Shown here: positions 1 to 8,140 of the stretch, one piece after another | How positions within the stretch are numbered: position 1 is the first letter of the stretch | Layout: the number at the start of each line of letters is the position of its first letter | Source of the DNA: an uncultured Christensenella sp. | GTDB taxonomy: Bacteria > Bacillota > Clostridia > Christensenellales > UBA1242 | Length of the DNA stretch: 18,549 nt | Assembly: GCA_949293925.1 (NCBI GenBank) | Contig: CASFFI010000067.1 | Coordinates: forward strand, 1-18,549 | Reading direction: 5' to 3' | Notes under the pieces: model-generated | What the model was told of the DNA's origin: nothing | The model's input: the letters and a program-made list of their open reading frames with translations, nothing else | The model's database searches: none | Position numbers and translations under genes: made by a program

Positions 1-1
1 A

Positions 2-2467
2 TATAGTTTAACCGGAGAATTAATCAGCGTTAAATTGACATTCAATAAATTGCAAGATATTTCTTATACCATACTTTTAGACAATTTGATTTTAACAAGT
101 GATTACACTTCCAGTTCAACAATGGGTGAATTTGAATTACTAGAATTTTTAACAGAAAGCAAAACGTACTCTGTTAAAGTTAAAGCAAATGCTCCTGAAG
201 AATCAAATTATACTGACTCTAACTATGCTGAATTAATTGGCGGATTAACATATAAAGCACAATTGTCCCCTGTTAGCAATGTAATAATATCAAAAAATAA
301 TGATGAATATTTTATCAACTTTTCTTCTCAGGACAAGGCTGATTATTATATTGTAACAATTACAAAACAAGACGATGATTCTTATATAGAATATGTAACA
401 ACTTTTTATAACAAAGCAAATTTGAGTGAATACATAAGACTTGCAGGCACATACAATTTCACTGTTCAAGCATTCACCGATGATAACAGTATGTTAGCGT
501 CATTGATTATTGATATAAGTAAAACCAATTATTCAAAAATTGAATCGTTAAATTATGTAAAATATCAAAATGTAGTTACTCCTACTATTATATCTGATGA
601 ATTCTATTTAGAATTTGACAAAATTGAAAATGCTTCAGCTTATGATATCTATATAAACAATGAATTGTATCATATTGAATTGAATTCCGATTCACCTGAA
701 AATCCATACTTTGATTATCTTGACACTTCAACTGATAAAAACATACTTAATTTAAGTGAAATAATTTATGAAGAAAACATTTATAGTTTTAAAGTAAAAG
801 CAATAGGCGATGGCGAAATTTATGAAAGTTCTAGAGTGAGTGATAGCATATCTGCAAAATACTCTTGGAACAACATTTCAGATTTTGAGAAAAATACATT
901 CAACATTTACAATCAATATAATTATGTAATAAATGATTTTGAACAGTTTAAAAATATGATATGGTATAATTACATTTATTACACAGATATCAAGTTCCAA
1001 ACATATAGTTTAAAATTTTATCTATCTGATGAAACTGTTACAAAATTGCTGGAAGAATTTAACGCTTTAACTAATCAGAATTTAACACTAAAAACTGGCG
1101 ATAATGAACAAGGTTTAACATATAGTGAAATTATACGAATAATGGTTTGTTACTGTTTTGATATTTATCCTGATTTTGTGAGTTTGGCAAGACTAGATAG
1201 TTTAACCAACGCTCTAGATTATTATGAATACGCTTTAGATTATCTTGACGCTTCAAGCGAAAACTATAATAGCACAATTTCAAATGTAACAAAGGACGGA
1301 AATATTTATTATTTATGTTACAAAAATAATCTAAATTATAATAAATCTTTCTATGACCAAACAGAATTTAATATCACTAAAAATGTAGGTTTATCTCAAA
1401 ACTATATAAATCAACTAAATCTACCAGAAGATATTGATTTGACAGATATAGAGGCTGTAAATACTGCTTTGCAAGGTAAAATAGATGAAAGTATGTTTGT
1501 ATTAGATAGTGCAGAAACTAAATTAACTGTTTACACTTCTACTCAACTATTACTAGCAATTGAAAGCGGTTATTGTCCTCAATTTACTATGGACTCAGAC
1601 ATAGCTGAAACTATTTACAGCAATATGAAAATCATACTTGCTAGTATTATTGATTCATCTATGAGCGAGTACGAAAAAGTAAAAGCAATTTACGATTGGA
1701 CATACTACAATTATAAATGCAACCAAAATTTAGTAAATGCTATAAATGCAAATTTTGATGGAGAGATATTCGGAAATTTTGCAGAATTTTATTTAGATAG
1801 TTACTTCTATACTGACAATATTAACACTTTATTAAATCCAAAATTTAGTACAAGTTTGGGCGTTGCAAAAACTATAACAGCACTATGTAAAATGATAGGT
1901 ATTGATGCTATCACTGTATATGGCGAATATAAATCAGAAAACGACGAATTGTTTAAAATATACTGTTGGAATAAAGTAATGGTAAATGGCATCTGGTATA
2001 ATATAGATGTTGCAAATGCAGGATTTGGTATTGGTGAAACGGGCAACGAAGTAAAATCATATTCTAAATTTTTAGTAAGCGATGAAACACTAAATAACTA
2101 TACTTCTAATAATTTGAAGTATATTGAAAGTTACTCTATTAAAAAGGTTGAAACCTCTAAAACTGATTACACTTATCCTATTGAATACACATTAATAAAT
2201 GGTATAACAGATGTTGAAAATACATTCAATGCACTAAAATCTAGCATTACAAACGGCATAATTGAAAATCAGGGTTATTTGCAATTTGAATTTAAAAATG
2301 AAACAAGTCTAAGCAATATTTCAAATATTTTAAACAACTTGTTATCAGACTTTAGAGATATAGGTTCTAATACAGGAAATTACGCCGTATCCTACACCAT
2401 CAAAGAAATATTATCAACTGATAATAAAATAGGATATTTAATAATTTATATAACTAAAAATCAATAA
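2..2467 (+). CDS. Large surface protein, 5'-partial, FN3-like repeats plus degenerate transglutaminase-like domain
   Basis: The frame is open to the left window edge, so the TTG at 35 is not a real start and the N-terminus (with any signal peptide) lies outside. Residue numbers below count from that TTG. Residues 1-280 hold about three fibronectin-III-like beta repeats, ending in strings such as YSVKVKA and YSFKVKAIGDG. Residues 280-540 are of unknown fold and rich in Asn, Tyr and Asp. Residues 540-680 resemble the transglutaminase-like domain of clostridial surface proteins: EYEKVKAIYDW (545-555), a helix ending ALCKMIGI, then YCWNKV (643-648) and GIWYNIDV (652-659). In active relatives the core reads G-V-C-x-G-Y, H-A-W-N and D. 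Here the aligned residues are Ser607, Tyr643 and Asp658, so Cys and His seem lost. The likely role is binding or structure at the cell surface, not catalysis. The domain call is by eye. Confidence 0.75.
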   Translation, partial: YSLTGELISVKLTFNKLQDISYTILLDNLILTSDYTSSSTMGEFELLEFLTESKTYSVKVKANAPEESNYTDSNYAELIGGLTYKAQLSPVSNVIISKNNDEYFINFSSQDKADYYIVTITKQDDDSYIEYVTTFYNKANLSEYIRLAGTYNFTVQAFTDDNSMLASLIIDISKTNYSKIESLNYVKYQNVVTPTIISDEFYLEFDKIENASAYDIYINNELYHIELNSDSPENPYFDYLDTSTDKNILNLSEIIYEENIYSFKVKAIGDGEIYESSRVSDSISAKYSWNNISDFEKNTFNIYNQYNYVINDFEQFKNMIWYNYIYYTDIKFQTYSLKFYLSDETVTKLLEEFNALTNQNLTLKTGDNEQGLTYSEIIRIMVCYCFDIYPDFVSLARLDSLTNALDYYEYALDYLDASSENYNSTISNVTKDGNIYYLCYKNNLNYNKSFYDQTEFNITKNVGLSQNYINQLNLPEDIDLTDIEAVNTALQGKIDESMFVLDSAETKLTVYTSTQLLLAIESGYCPQFTMDSDIAETIYSNMKIILASIIDSSMSEYEKVKAIYDWTYYNYKCNQNLVNAINANFDGEIFGNFAEFYLDSYFYTDNINTLLNPKFSTSLGVAKTITALCKMIGIDAITVYGEYKSENDELFKIYCWNKVMVNGIWYNIDVANAGFGIGETGNEVKSYSKFLVSDETLNNYTSNNLKYIESYSIKKVETSKTDYTYPIEYTLINGITDVENTFNALKSSITNGIIENQGYLQFEFKNETSLSNISNILNNLLSDFRDIGSNTGNYAVSYTIKEILSTDNKIGYLIIYITKNQ

Positions 2468-2961
2468 ACACCTTTCGTGTAGATTTTTATACTAAATAAA
2501 TAGCACACCAAGGTTAAATCGTTTTGAAATTAGTAGAATAAATGATAAAAAAGAATTATCCGCATAAAGCAAGGACCCTTTCGAATTAGCTGCTAATATA
2601 ATAGGCTTAAAAAATTAACCTTTAATATTTTATTTTATATTTTACCTAAAAAGTTACATAAATGAAAGATAGTATAGCATAGTAAGATAAAATGAACTTT
2701 ACAAAATATTAATACTGTTATTAAGGAGTGATTTGAATATTTAAATTGTGATGTGAAACTAATTTAGCAATTTGTGATAATATTATTTGATTATACTAGT
2801 TAAAAACGCAAATATTGAAGATGTAGACCCACAAAAGCATATAAACAAACATAATCGATATATAAAATCTTGATTAAATTTATATAAATCTTCTATCTGA
2901 TGAAAATTAAAAATAAAAAATCCCTTTGCCTGTCAAAGGGATTTTCACATTGATTGTTGGA
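2468..2961. other. Non-coding gap between convergent genes
   Basis: This 494-base AT-rich stretch separates the convergent surface-protein and lipoprotein genes. Near its right end is the lipoprotein terminator. At 2468-2480, right after the stop codon of the left gene, ACAC-CTTTC-GTGT could form a weak 4-bp hairpin followed by AGATTTTT. ATTAGC-T-GCTAAT near 2585-2598 is a short inverted repeat of unknown meaning. I see no credible gene with start and ribosome binding site. Confidence 0.6.
2914..2945 (-). terminator. Intrinsic terminator of the lipoprotein gene
   Basis: TCCCTTTG (2921-2928) and CAAAGGGA (2934-2941) form a perfect 8-bp stem with a 5-base loop. On the minus strand it is followed by TTTTTTATTTTT, a strong U tract, about 20 bases after the lipoprotein stop codon. 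On the plus strand the stem is followed by only TTTT, so it may weakly stop readthrough from the left gene as well. Confidence 0.88.
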
Positions 2962-4317
2962 TTATTGTACAATATTTATTGTAAATGTTACTGGATCTAT
3001 GGTTCCATCCTCCCAGCAATAATTTGTTGTATCTACTATCGAAACAGTAAAGGTATAAGTTCCTATTTCTTGAAGTCCATCAATATACAACTGAAATAAA
3101 CCACCTTCCAATGCTTGTTCGCGAACAATTACATCTTCATCATCTTGATTTTTAAATGTAACAATATTTTTCAAAACGCCGCCCGCATTGTGAATATCAA
3201 AACCATCCAATACAAGACTGTGCTTTTGCCCATCATACGTTATAGTTTTGGTTTCTATACCCGCAAAATAAATGTCCATAGAAGCCAAATCTCCGACTAT
3301 ACCTTTTTTAATGGAAACCTGTAAATTTATTTCGCCTTCGTTATAAACTACATTATAATTATCTTTTGAATCTGGAACAAATACGATTGGATAGGAATTA
3401 CCATTATTAGAAGAATTTAAGGTTTGGTCAGGATTTTCCCAAGTGAAATATCCTTCAACTTCTGAAATAGTCGCATAATAATTTTCTATAATTATATCAT
3501 TTAAGATTATGTCACCTATAGTATAATCTCCACCAGAAGTTGACTCACCGGAAAGAATATAATAATATTCTGCTGTGCTGACACCAGCTGCATCATCAGG
3601 TGTAACCACAACAGTCTTTTTGTTTACAGTGATTAATGTTTTGTTATCTATAACTGTAAGACCTGTATAATTTGATACATTTGCAAAACTAATGTCTGCA
3701 AAGACATAATATTGTCCAGCAGCAAGAGTAGTATTTTTATCGATAACAAAAGTCCAATTATCTGCATACGAATAAGGGTATAACTTATCTTGTTCGCTCA
3801 AATTATCATATACAGATTTTTCAATATAATAATATGAAACGCTATCTCCCTTTTGTAACTGGTAATTTAAGGTTACAGTTGGAAAGTTGTTTTCCTCACC
3901 ATAAGTCCAAGAATGATGAGATAATGAAATTGTGTAGAAAGGAGTTTCACTAAAAATTATATTAAAGTAAAAATTTGTGCTCACTGCATCATAAGTAATA
4001 TTAATAGAATAATTCCCGACATCTGGAACAGCTTTAATTTCATCTATCTTATCTGAATTTTTATAAAATTCAATAGTATATTCGTCAGAATTTAAAACTT
4101 TTGTAGAATTATCATCATAGATTGCTGTAACTTTTACTTTATCGAGAGAAAAGATGTCATCAGCGCTGGTTCCATATTGATATTCACCAATATCATTAAC
4201 AATAAGATCATCAACTATTATTGATTGAACTTTTTTATCCCCGCAAGCACTTAATAATAAAGCAACTGGGAAAATAATAGCAAAAGTCATAACGAACAAT
4301 AAAATTTTCTTTTTCAT
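2962..4317 (-). CDS. Cell-surface lipoprotein with Ig-like and MBG-like beta domains
   Basis: The 451-residue protein begins with a clear lipoprotein signal: MKKK, a hydrophobic stretch (residues 5-22) and the lipobox L-S-A-C with Cys25 as the predicted lipidation site, so it should be anchored on the outer face of the membrane. Residues about 30-120 look like a bacterial Ig-like domain (VKVTAIYDDNSTKVLNSDEY and a GNYSINITYD ending). Residues about 125-235 (TYGEENNFPTVTL to ITVNKKTVVVTP) resemble MBG-type repeats of adhesins. The C-terminus carries a YDGQKHSL strand and the ending NYCWEDGT-x-PVTFTINI, a motif I associate with such clostridial surface proteins. No catalytic motif is visible. 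AAAGGAGG lies 4 bases upstream of the ATG. It has its own promoter and terminator, so it is monocistronic unless transcription enters from the mini-ORFs upstream. Its ligand is unknown. Confidence 0.85.
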   Translation of the reverse strand: MKKKILLFVMTFAIIFPVALLLSACGDKKVQSIIVDDLIVNDIGEYQYGTSADDIFSLDKVKVTAIYDDNSTKVLNSDEYTIEFYKNSDKIDEIKAVPDVGNYSINITYDAVSTNFYFNIIFSETPFYTISLSHHSWTYGEENNFPTVTLNYQLQKGDSVSYYYIEKSVYDNLSEQDKLYPYSYADNWTFVIDKNTTLAAGQYYVFADISFANVSNYTGLTVIDNKTLITVNKKTVVVTPDDAAGVSTAEYYYILSGESTSGGDYTIGDIILNDIIIENYYATISEVEGYFTWENPDQTLNSSNNGNSYPIVFVPDSKDNYNVVYNEGEINLQVSIKKGIVGDLASMDIYFAGIETKTITYDGQKHSLVLDGFDIHNAGGVLKNIVTFKNQDDEDVIVREQALEGGLFQLYIDGLQEIGTYTFTVSIVDTTNYCWEDGTIDPVTFTINIVQ

Positions 4318-4387
4318 ACATCCTCCTTTTGTTATACGTATAGAACTGGGTGTTTGTGAAAAAAAAGTAAACAGATAACTACAAGTT

Positions 4388-4416
4388 ATAATAACACAAA
4401 ATCTATTAAATCACAA
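4388..4416 (-). promoter_or_regulatory. Predicted sigma-A promoter of the lipoprotein gene
   Basis: On the minus strand TTGTGA (4416-4411), a 17-base spacer and TATTAT (4393-4388) form a plausible promoter. The predicted start near 4381 gives a leader of about 64 bases that contains the AGGAGG site. Confidence 0.55.
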
Positions 4417-4436
4417 GCAATTCACATAATTCAATA

Positions 4437-4532
4437 TCAGAATATTGTACCTGCAATAAGTACCAAGGCTAGTAAAATTTGAAAAATTTCGATAAATATA
4501 TTCAAATTTTTATATTTCAAACTTGGATTCAT
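4437..4532 (-). CDS. Possible 31-residue single-span membrane peptide
   Basis: ATG at 4532 to TGA at 4437 encodes 31 residues: a short polar head (MNPSLKYKN), then about 20 mostly hydrophobic residues from LNIFIEIF to LVLIAGTIF, which would span a membrane once. The ATG overlaps the stop of the preceding mini-ORF as ATGA, an arrangement typical of translational coupling, and AAGG lies 10 bases upstream. The lipoprotein promoter begins just downstream. I recognise no family. In DNA this AT-rich a 31-codon frame can arise by chance, so this is a candidate only. It could also be the truncated head of a decayed membrane-protein gene. Confidence 0.3.
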   Translation of the reverse strand: MNPSLKYKNLNIFIEIFQILLALVLIAGTIF

Positions 4533-4603
4533 TTTAAGTTCGCCTTCATGTTTTCAATTTTTCCCCTGACTTTTTTAAACATTGGTTTTCTCTTTTCTAT
4601 CAT
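4529..4603 (-). CDS. Possible 24-residue basic peptide coupled to the membrane peptide
   Basis: ATG at 4603 to TGA at 4529 encodes 24 residues, about nine of them Lys or Arg (MIEKRKPMFKKVRG start, NLK end). A good Shine-Dalgarno, AGGAG (4618-4614), lies 10 bases upstream of the ATG. A TGA in another frame sits directly before the ATG, ending a 29-codon open stretch (4693-4604) that could be the tail of a decayed membrane-protein gene. The stop overlaps the next start as ATGA. The case for translation rests on the ribosome binding site and the tight packing. No function can be named. Confidence 0.25.
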   Translation of the reverse strand: MIEKRKPMFKKVRGKIENMKANLK

Positions 4604-4865
4604 TCAAAACTGACTCCTAATTGCTGTTCTAAATGCAGTTAAAAGCATACACTTCATAATATTTAAAGCTACAATTAAGGTTCCAACAAACAGCTATTCA
4701 AAACAAAACAAAGAATTTTGATATTCCGCCTCCAAGAGATCTTATATTATAAGTGAAAATAAAAACCAATATTAAAACTTAAGTGCCTAACAAATGCCGA
4801 TAATGAAATGTTTATAGAAAAAATTCTTGCCCAAGTTTAAAGTTTTTTAAAGCTAGCGAAAACAT

Positions 4866-4902
4866 AAAAGGAACTCGACATATAAAAATAAAGTTCCCTT
4901 TT
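4866..4902. terminator. Orphan terminator-like hairpin
   Basis: AAAAGGAACT (4866-4875) pairs with AGTTCCCTTTT (4892-4902) with one bulged C and a 16-base A-rich loop. T-rich sequence follows on both strands. No recognisable gene ends here on either strand, so it may belong to an unseen small RNA or be left over from a lost gene. Confidence 0.35.
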
Positions 4903-5228
4903 ATATTAGCTCCAAATATAATAAAGCAAACTGTGCTATTTTTAAATTAATTGTTTTGTTTTCTATTAATATTCGATATTTTTATTCGTATATTTATTTT
5001 TTGTTTTTCTATTTTTATAAATTTTTAAATTATTGCTACTAATTAATGTAATTATCAAATAGAAAATGTTGTTGAAAACCTAAAAAATATAAATATTATT
5101 TTATATGAATGTCATTAAAATTATTTAGTAGTTAAGTCAGTACAATAAAAAAACTAAATAATTTAAAACTAACATAAAATCTTTTGAAATTTGCAATATT
5201 AGTTATTTTCAAAAAATAGTAAAACTCT

Positions 5229-5258
5229 TTGACATTAAATAATTAAATTTATTAATAT
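5229..5258 (+). promoter_or_regulatory. Predicted promoter of the FIST-aldehyde dehydrogenase operon
   Basis: A perfect -35 hexamer TTGACA (5229-5234) is followed 18 bases later by TAATAT (5253-5258). TATATA at 5256-5261 is an alternative -10 with a spacer that is too long. The predicted start is near 5265, about 20 bases before the ATG. Confidence 0.55.
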
Positions 5259-5285
5259 ATAAATATATCATTTAAGGGGGAAAAT

Positions 5286-6452
5286 ATGATAAAAGCGTTT
5301 AATGGTTACAGCATTAACCAAAATCCAGAAAAAGCAGGCTTAGAAGCAGCTAAAATGGCAGGTAATGCAAAAAATGCAAAATTGGTTTTTGCATATATGA
5401 GTTGCGACTACGACACTAAAAAAGTTATTGCAGGAATTAAACAAGTATATTCTTGTCCTGTAATTGGTAACACTAGTTTTACAGGTGTAATTGTTCCAGA
5501 CGGATATATTACATCTAAAGATGGATTTGTTGCAATTATGACTTTATGTGGAGACCTAGAAGTAGGTGTTGCTTGCATCGCTAAAAAAGATGCTTCTGAA
5601 GATGCAGTATCAATTGGTGAAAAGTTAGCATTGAAAGCATTAAAAACAATGGAAAAAGGGACAACCATTCAAGCAATGTATATGTCGGCAAGTCCTACTG
5701 AAGAAGAATATTTCTTAAAAGGAATTACAAACATAATAGGTAGAGTTCCACTATTTGGCGGTTCAGCAGCAGACAACACTATTTCAGGGAATTGGAAGCT
5801 ATATTTAGACAACACAATAACACCTGAAGGAGTTGCGATTGCACTTATACATACAAACGCAACAATTACAAATGTTTTCACAGGTGCATATCACGAAACA
5901 AAAGATATGGGAATTATTACAAAGGTTGAAGGAAACAGAACTCTTGTAGAAATAGACAACAAACCAGCATTAAAAGTATACGCTAGTTGGAGAAAGATGA
6001 AGCCAAAAGACCTATTAGGAGCAAATTTATTATCTGCAACTATTGTTAGTCCATTAGGTGTAAAAGATAGATTGGGCGATTTGGTAGCAATTAGACACCC
6101 TATGAACGGCAACAAAGATATGTCTATGAATATCGGAAACAAATTGGCTGAAGGAACTTGTATTATAAGAATGGAAGCAAGTGTAGATGAATTGATTTCA
6201 TCAGTAAAAGAAACACTTGAAAAACTAAAGAAGAAAGCTGGCGGAAATATTGCATGCTATCATCTAGTGCACTGCGGTGGAAGACGAGCAGGTATAGACA
6301 GTCGAATTGAAGAAGTATATAATGCAGTTAAATCAGTTGTAGGCAATACGCCATTTATTATGGAATTTACATTTGGTGAATATGGTTACGAATCAGACGG
6401 AAGAAATACTTGTGGTGGTTTAATGTTGTCATTTACAGCATTTAAAAATTAA
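5286..6452 (+). CDS. Stand-alone FIST-domain sensor protein
   Basis: The 388-residue protein matches the FIST family: an N-terminal FIST_N half (about 15-210) with the family hallmark PLFGGSAADN (155-164), and a FIST_C half (about 225-370) with the conserved stretch FGEYGYESDG-x-N near the end. FIST domains are proposed ligand-sensing modules, usually fused to signal-transduction domains or standing alone; the ligand is thought to be a small molecule but is not established. There is no signal peptide, membrane segment or attached output domain, so it is a soluble cytoplasmic protein. GGGGG lies 5 bases before the ATG, after a TTGACA promoter. The next gene, an aldehyde dehydrogenase, starts 17 bases after the stop with its own ribosome binding site, so the two form an operon. 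The pairing suggests FIST binds or controls something in that enzyme's pathway; this is inference. Confidence 0.87.
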   Translation: MIKAFNGYSINQNPEKAGLEAAKMAGNAKNAKLVFAYMSCDYDTKKVIAGIKQVYSCPVIGNTSFTGVIVPDGYITSKDGFVAIMTLCGDLEVGVACIAKKDASEDAVSIGEKLALKALKTMEKGTTIQAMYMSASPTEEEYFLKGITNIIGRVPLFGGSAADNTISGNWKLYLDNTITPEGVAIALIHTNATITNVFTGAYHETKDMGIITKVEGNRTLVEIDNKPALKVYASWRKMKPKDLLGANLLSATIVSPLGVKDRLGDLVAIRHPMNGNKDMSMNIGNKLAEGTCIIRMEASVDELISSVKETLEKLKKKAGGNIACYHLVHCGGRRAGIDSRIEEVYNAVKSVVGNTPFIMEFTFGEYGYESDGRNTCGGLMLSFTAFKN

Positions 6453-6469
6453 TATTGGGAGAAAATTTT

Positions 6470-7906
6470 ATGAAAATGATTATTAATGGTAAAGCAGTGA
6501 ATTCATCAGATAAAACTGTTTTAGAAATTATAAACCCATACACTCAACAATTGATTGACACAGTTCCAAATGCATCAGAAAAAGATGTTGATAATGCTGT
6601 TAAATCCGCTTTAGTTGGGTTTAAAACTTGGAAAGATGTTCCACTTACAAAAAAAGTTAAATATTTAAAAAAGTTTTTAGAATTAGTTGACGAGAATAAA
6701 AATGCTCTTGCAAAAACCTTAATGCAAGAAACAGGCAAACCTATTACTCAAGCGATAGCAGAAATAGGCAATATCAGAATAGGTTTTGAAAGCTTTATTG
6801 AAAGAGCAAAACATTTATATGACAATGTAATTCCTTTTGGTACTGAAGAAGGCAGTGATAAAACTATGCAAATCACAATGCGTGAACCAATAGGAGTGAT
6901 TGTTGCTATCATACCTTTCAATTTACCTTGTGACTTATTTGACCAAAAAGTAGCACCAAGTTTACTAACAGGAAACACTGTAATAGTAAAACCACCTCAC
7001 CAAAATCCTTTGACTTTAATAAAATTGGTTGAATTACTACACTCTGCTGGTATTCCAAAAAATGTTATTCAAGTTGTTACAGGCGACGGTCCTAAAACAG
7101 GCAATGCTTTAGCATCTCACCCTCTGGTAAACAAAGTTACATTTACAGGAAGTACTGCAGTTGGAATAAAGACTTATCAAAATGCGGCAAATCATTTAGC
7201 GCATATATCATTAGAGTTAGGTGGCAATGACGCGTTTATAGTTTTAGAAGATGCAGATATAAATCTAGCCATCGAAGAAATGATTTGGGGAAGAATGTAT
7301 AATAATGGACAAGTATGTTGTGCCTCAAAAAGATTTTTAGTTCAAAAGACAATTCTTGATGAATTTATAAAGAAAGCAAAAGCAAGAATAAAAAAATTAG
7401 TTGTTGGTGACCCTTCTAAAAAAGAAACTGAAATCAGTTGTCTGGTTACGGTTGATGCAGCAAAAAGAGTTGAAGCACAAATCAAAAAAGCAGTTGAACA
7501 AGGTGGAAAAATTGTGCTTGGTGGAAAAAGAAAACAAGCCTATATTGAACCTACAATCATAACCGATATACCAAAAAATGCAGATGTTGCTACAGATGAA
7601 GAAATATTTGGTCCGGTTGTTTCTATTATACCTTTTAACACTGTTGACGAAGCAATTGAAATTGCTAATTCATCTAAATTCGGTCTATGTGGCTGTGTGT
7701 TTACAAATAATATAAATACTGCATTTAATGTTGTTAAAAAACTTGAATGTGGCGGAACTGTAATAAATGGAGCAAGTTTCTTTAGAAGTTTTGAAATGCC
7801 TTTTGGTGGATATAAATTTAGTGGGATAGGAACTGAAGGCGTTATGAGTACTTTTGACGCAGTTACTAAAACAAAAACTATAACACTAAAAAATATTTTA
7901 AAATAA
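6470..7906 (+). CDS. NAD(P)-dependent aldehyde dehydrogenase
   Basis: This aldehyde dehydrogenase superfamily enzyme oxidises an aldehyde to the acid with NAD(P)+. Counting from the ATG at 6470 (478 residues), the cofactor loop FTGSTAVG, the general base Glu249 in LELGG and the catalytic Cys283 in GQVCCA are all present. The 34-residue Glu-Cys spacing is the canonical one. The C-terminal FEMPFGGYKFSGIGTEG is typical of the succinate-semialdehyde, lactaldehyde and glycolaldehyde groups; I cannot choose the substrate. I prefer ATG 6470 to the in-frame TTG at 6455 because GGGAG (6457-6461) is 8 bases ahead of the ATG, while the TTG overlaps that site. A second Cys (284) follows the nucleophile. 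It is the second gene of the FIST operon and is followed by a terminator. Confidence 0.9.
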   Translation: MKMIINGKAVNSSDKTVLEIINPYTQQLIDTVPNASEKDVDNAVKSALVGFKTWKDVPLTKKVKYLKKFLELVDENKNALAKTLMQETGKPITQAIAEIGNIRIGFESFIERAKHLYDNVIPFGTEEGSDKTMQITMREPIGVIVAIIPFNLPCDLFDQKVAPSLLTGNTVIVKPPHQNPLTLIKLVELLHSAGIPKNVIQVVTGDGPKTGNALASHPLVNKVTFTGSTAVGIKTYQNAANHLAHISLELGGNDAFIVLEDADINLAIEEMIWGRMYNNGQVCCASKRFLVQKTILDEFIKKAKARIKKLVVGDPSKKETEISCLVTVDAAKRVEAQIKKAVEQGGKIVLGGKRKQAYIEPTIITDIPKNADVATDEEIFGPVVSIIPFNTVDEAIEIANSSKFGLCGCVFTNNINTAFNVVKKLECGGTVINGASFFRSFEMPFGGYKFSGIGTEGVMSTFDAVTKTKTITLKNILK

Positions 7907-7957
7907 TAACAATTTTACCAAACTTTCTTAAAATTTATTAAAAAAAATAAAAAAATA

Positions 7958-7988
7958 CGATAATTTTCTTAAAAATTGTTGCTTTTTT
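7958..7988 (+). terminator. First terminator hairpin after the aldehyde dehydrogenase gene
   Basis: CGATAATTTT (7958-7967) pairs with AAAATTGTTG (7972-7981), including two G-U pairs, around the loop CTTA. CTTTTTT follows on the plus strand. It lies about 50 bases after the stop codon. Confidence 0.6.
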
Positions 7989-8038
7989 GAAGATTTATAT
8001 TCAATTTATATAAATATTCATTTGATAAATTATAAAGA

Positions 8039-8078
8039 AAAACAACTATTAAAATCCCCTATTTTAGTATTGTTGTTT
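8039..8078 (+). terminator. Second hairpin downstream of the aldehyde dehydrogenase gene
   Basis: AAACAAC pairs with GTTGTTT at the base and TAAAAT with ATTTTA at the tip, with an internal loop between them and CCCCT as the apical loop. TTTTATATATT follows. The U tract is weaker than in its neighbours, so it could be a 3' RNA structure and not a terminator. Confidence 0.4.
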
Positions 8079-8103
8079 TATATATTAATTATTGATTAAA
8101 AAA

Positions 8104-8140
8104 GAACATATCTAAATTGTTTTGATATGTTCCTTTTTTT
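8104..8140 (+). terminator. Third, strong terminator downstream of the FIST operon
   Basis: GAACATATC (8104-8112) and GATATGTTC (8124-8132) form a perfect 9-bp stem with an 11-base loop, followed by CTTTTTTT (8133-8140) on the plus strand. It is about 200 bases after the aldehyde dehydrogenase stop and is the best-formed of the three tandem hairpins. Confidence 0.8.

Larger units (their letters stand above)
4318..5285. other. Long non-coding gap upstream of the lipoprotein and FIST genes
   Basis: This 968-base gap separates divergently transcribed genes. Its left third carries the lipoprotein promoter and the two mini-ORFs. On the minus strand just above them, the reading near 4745-4690 (RSLGGGISKFFVLF, then a stop) and the shifted frame at 4693-4604 (LFVGTLIVALNIMKCM) together look like a frameshifted hydrophobic protein. 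The middle holds a hairpin at 4866-4902. The right part (4920-5285) is almost pure A+T and ends with the FIST promoter. No tRNA or mobile-element feature is visible. Confidence 0.5.

Noticed and set aside
2468..2490. Terminator directly after the first gene
   Set aside because: The ACAC/GTGT stem is only 4 bp and the T run is short, so I do not call it as a terminator feature.
2492..2629. A roughly 40-codon open stretch on the minus strand between the first two genes
   Set aside because: It has no ATG and no ribosome binding site and resembles no family I know; its length is within chance for such AT-rich DNA, though a gene relic cannot be excluded.
6455..6469. TTG at 6455 as start of the aldehyde dehydrogenase
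   Set aside because: The TTG overlaps the GGGAG ribosome binding site that is correctly spaced for the ATG at 6470.
5408..6978. Several 64-86 codon minus-strand frames opposite the FIST and aldehyde dehydrogenase genes
   Set aside because: They are antisense shadows of strongly recognisable coding regions, with no ribosome binding sites.
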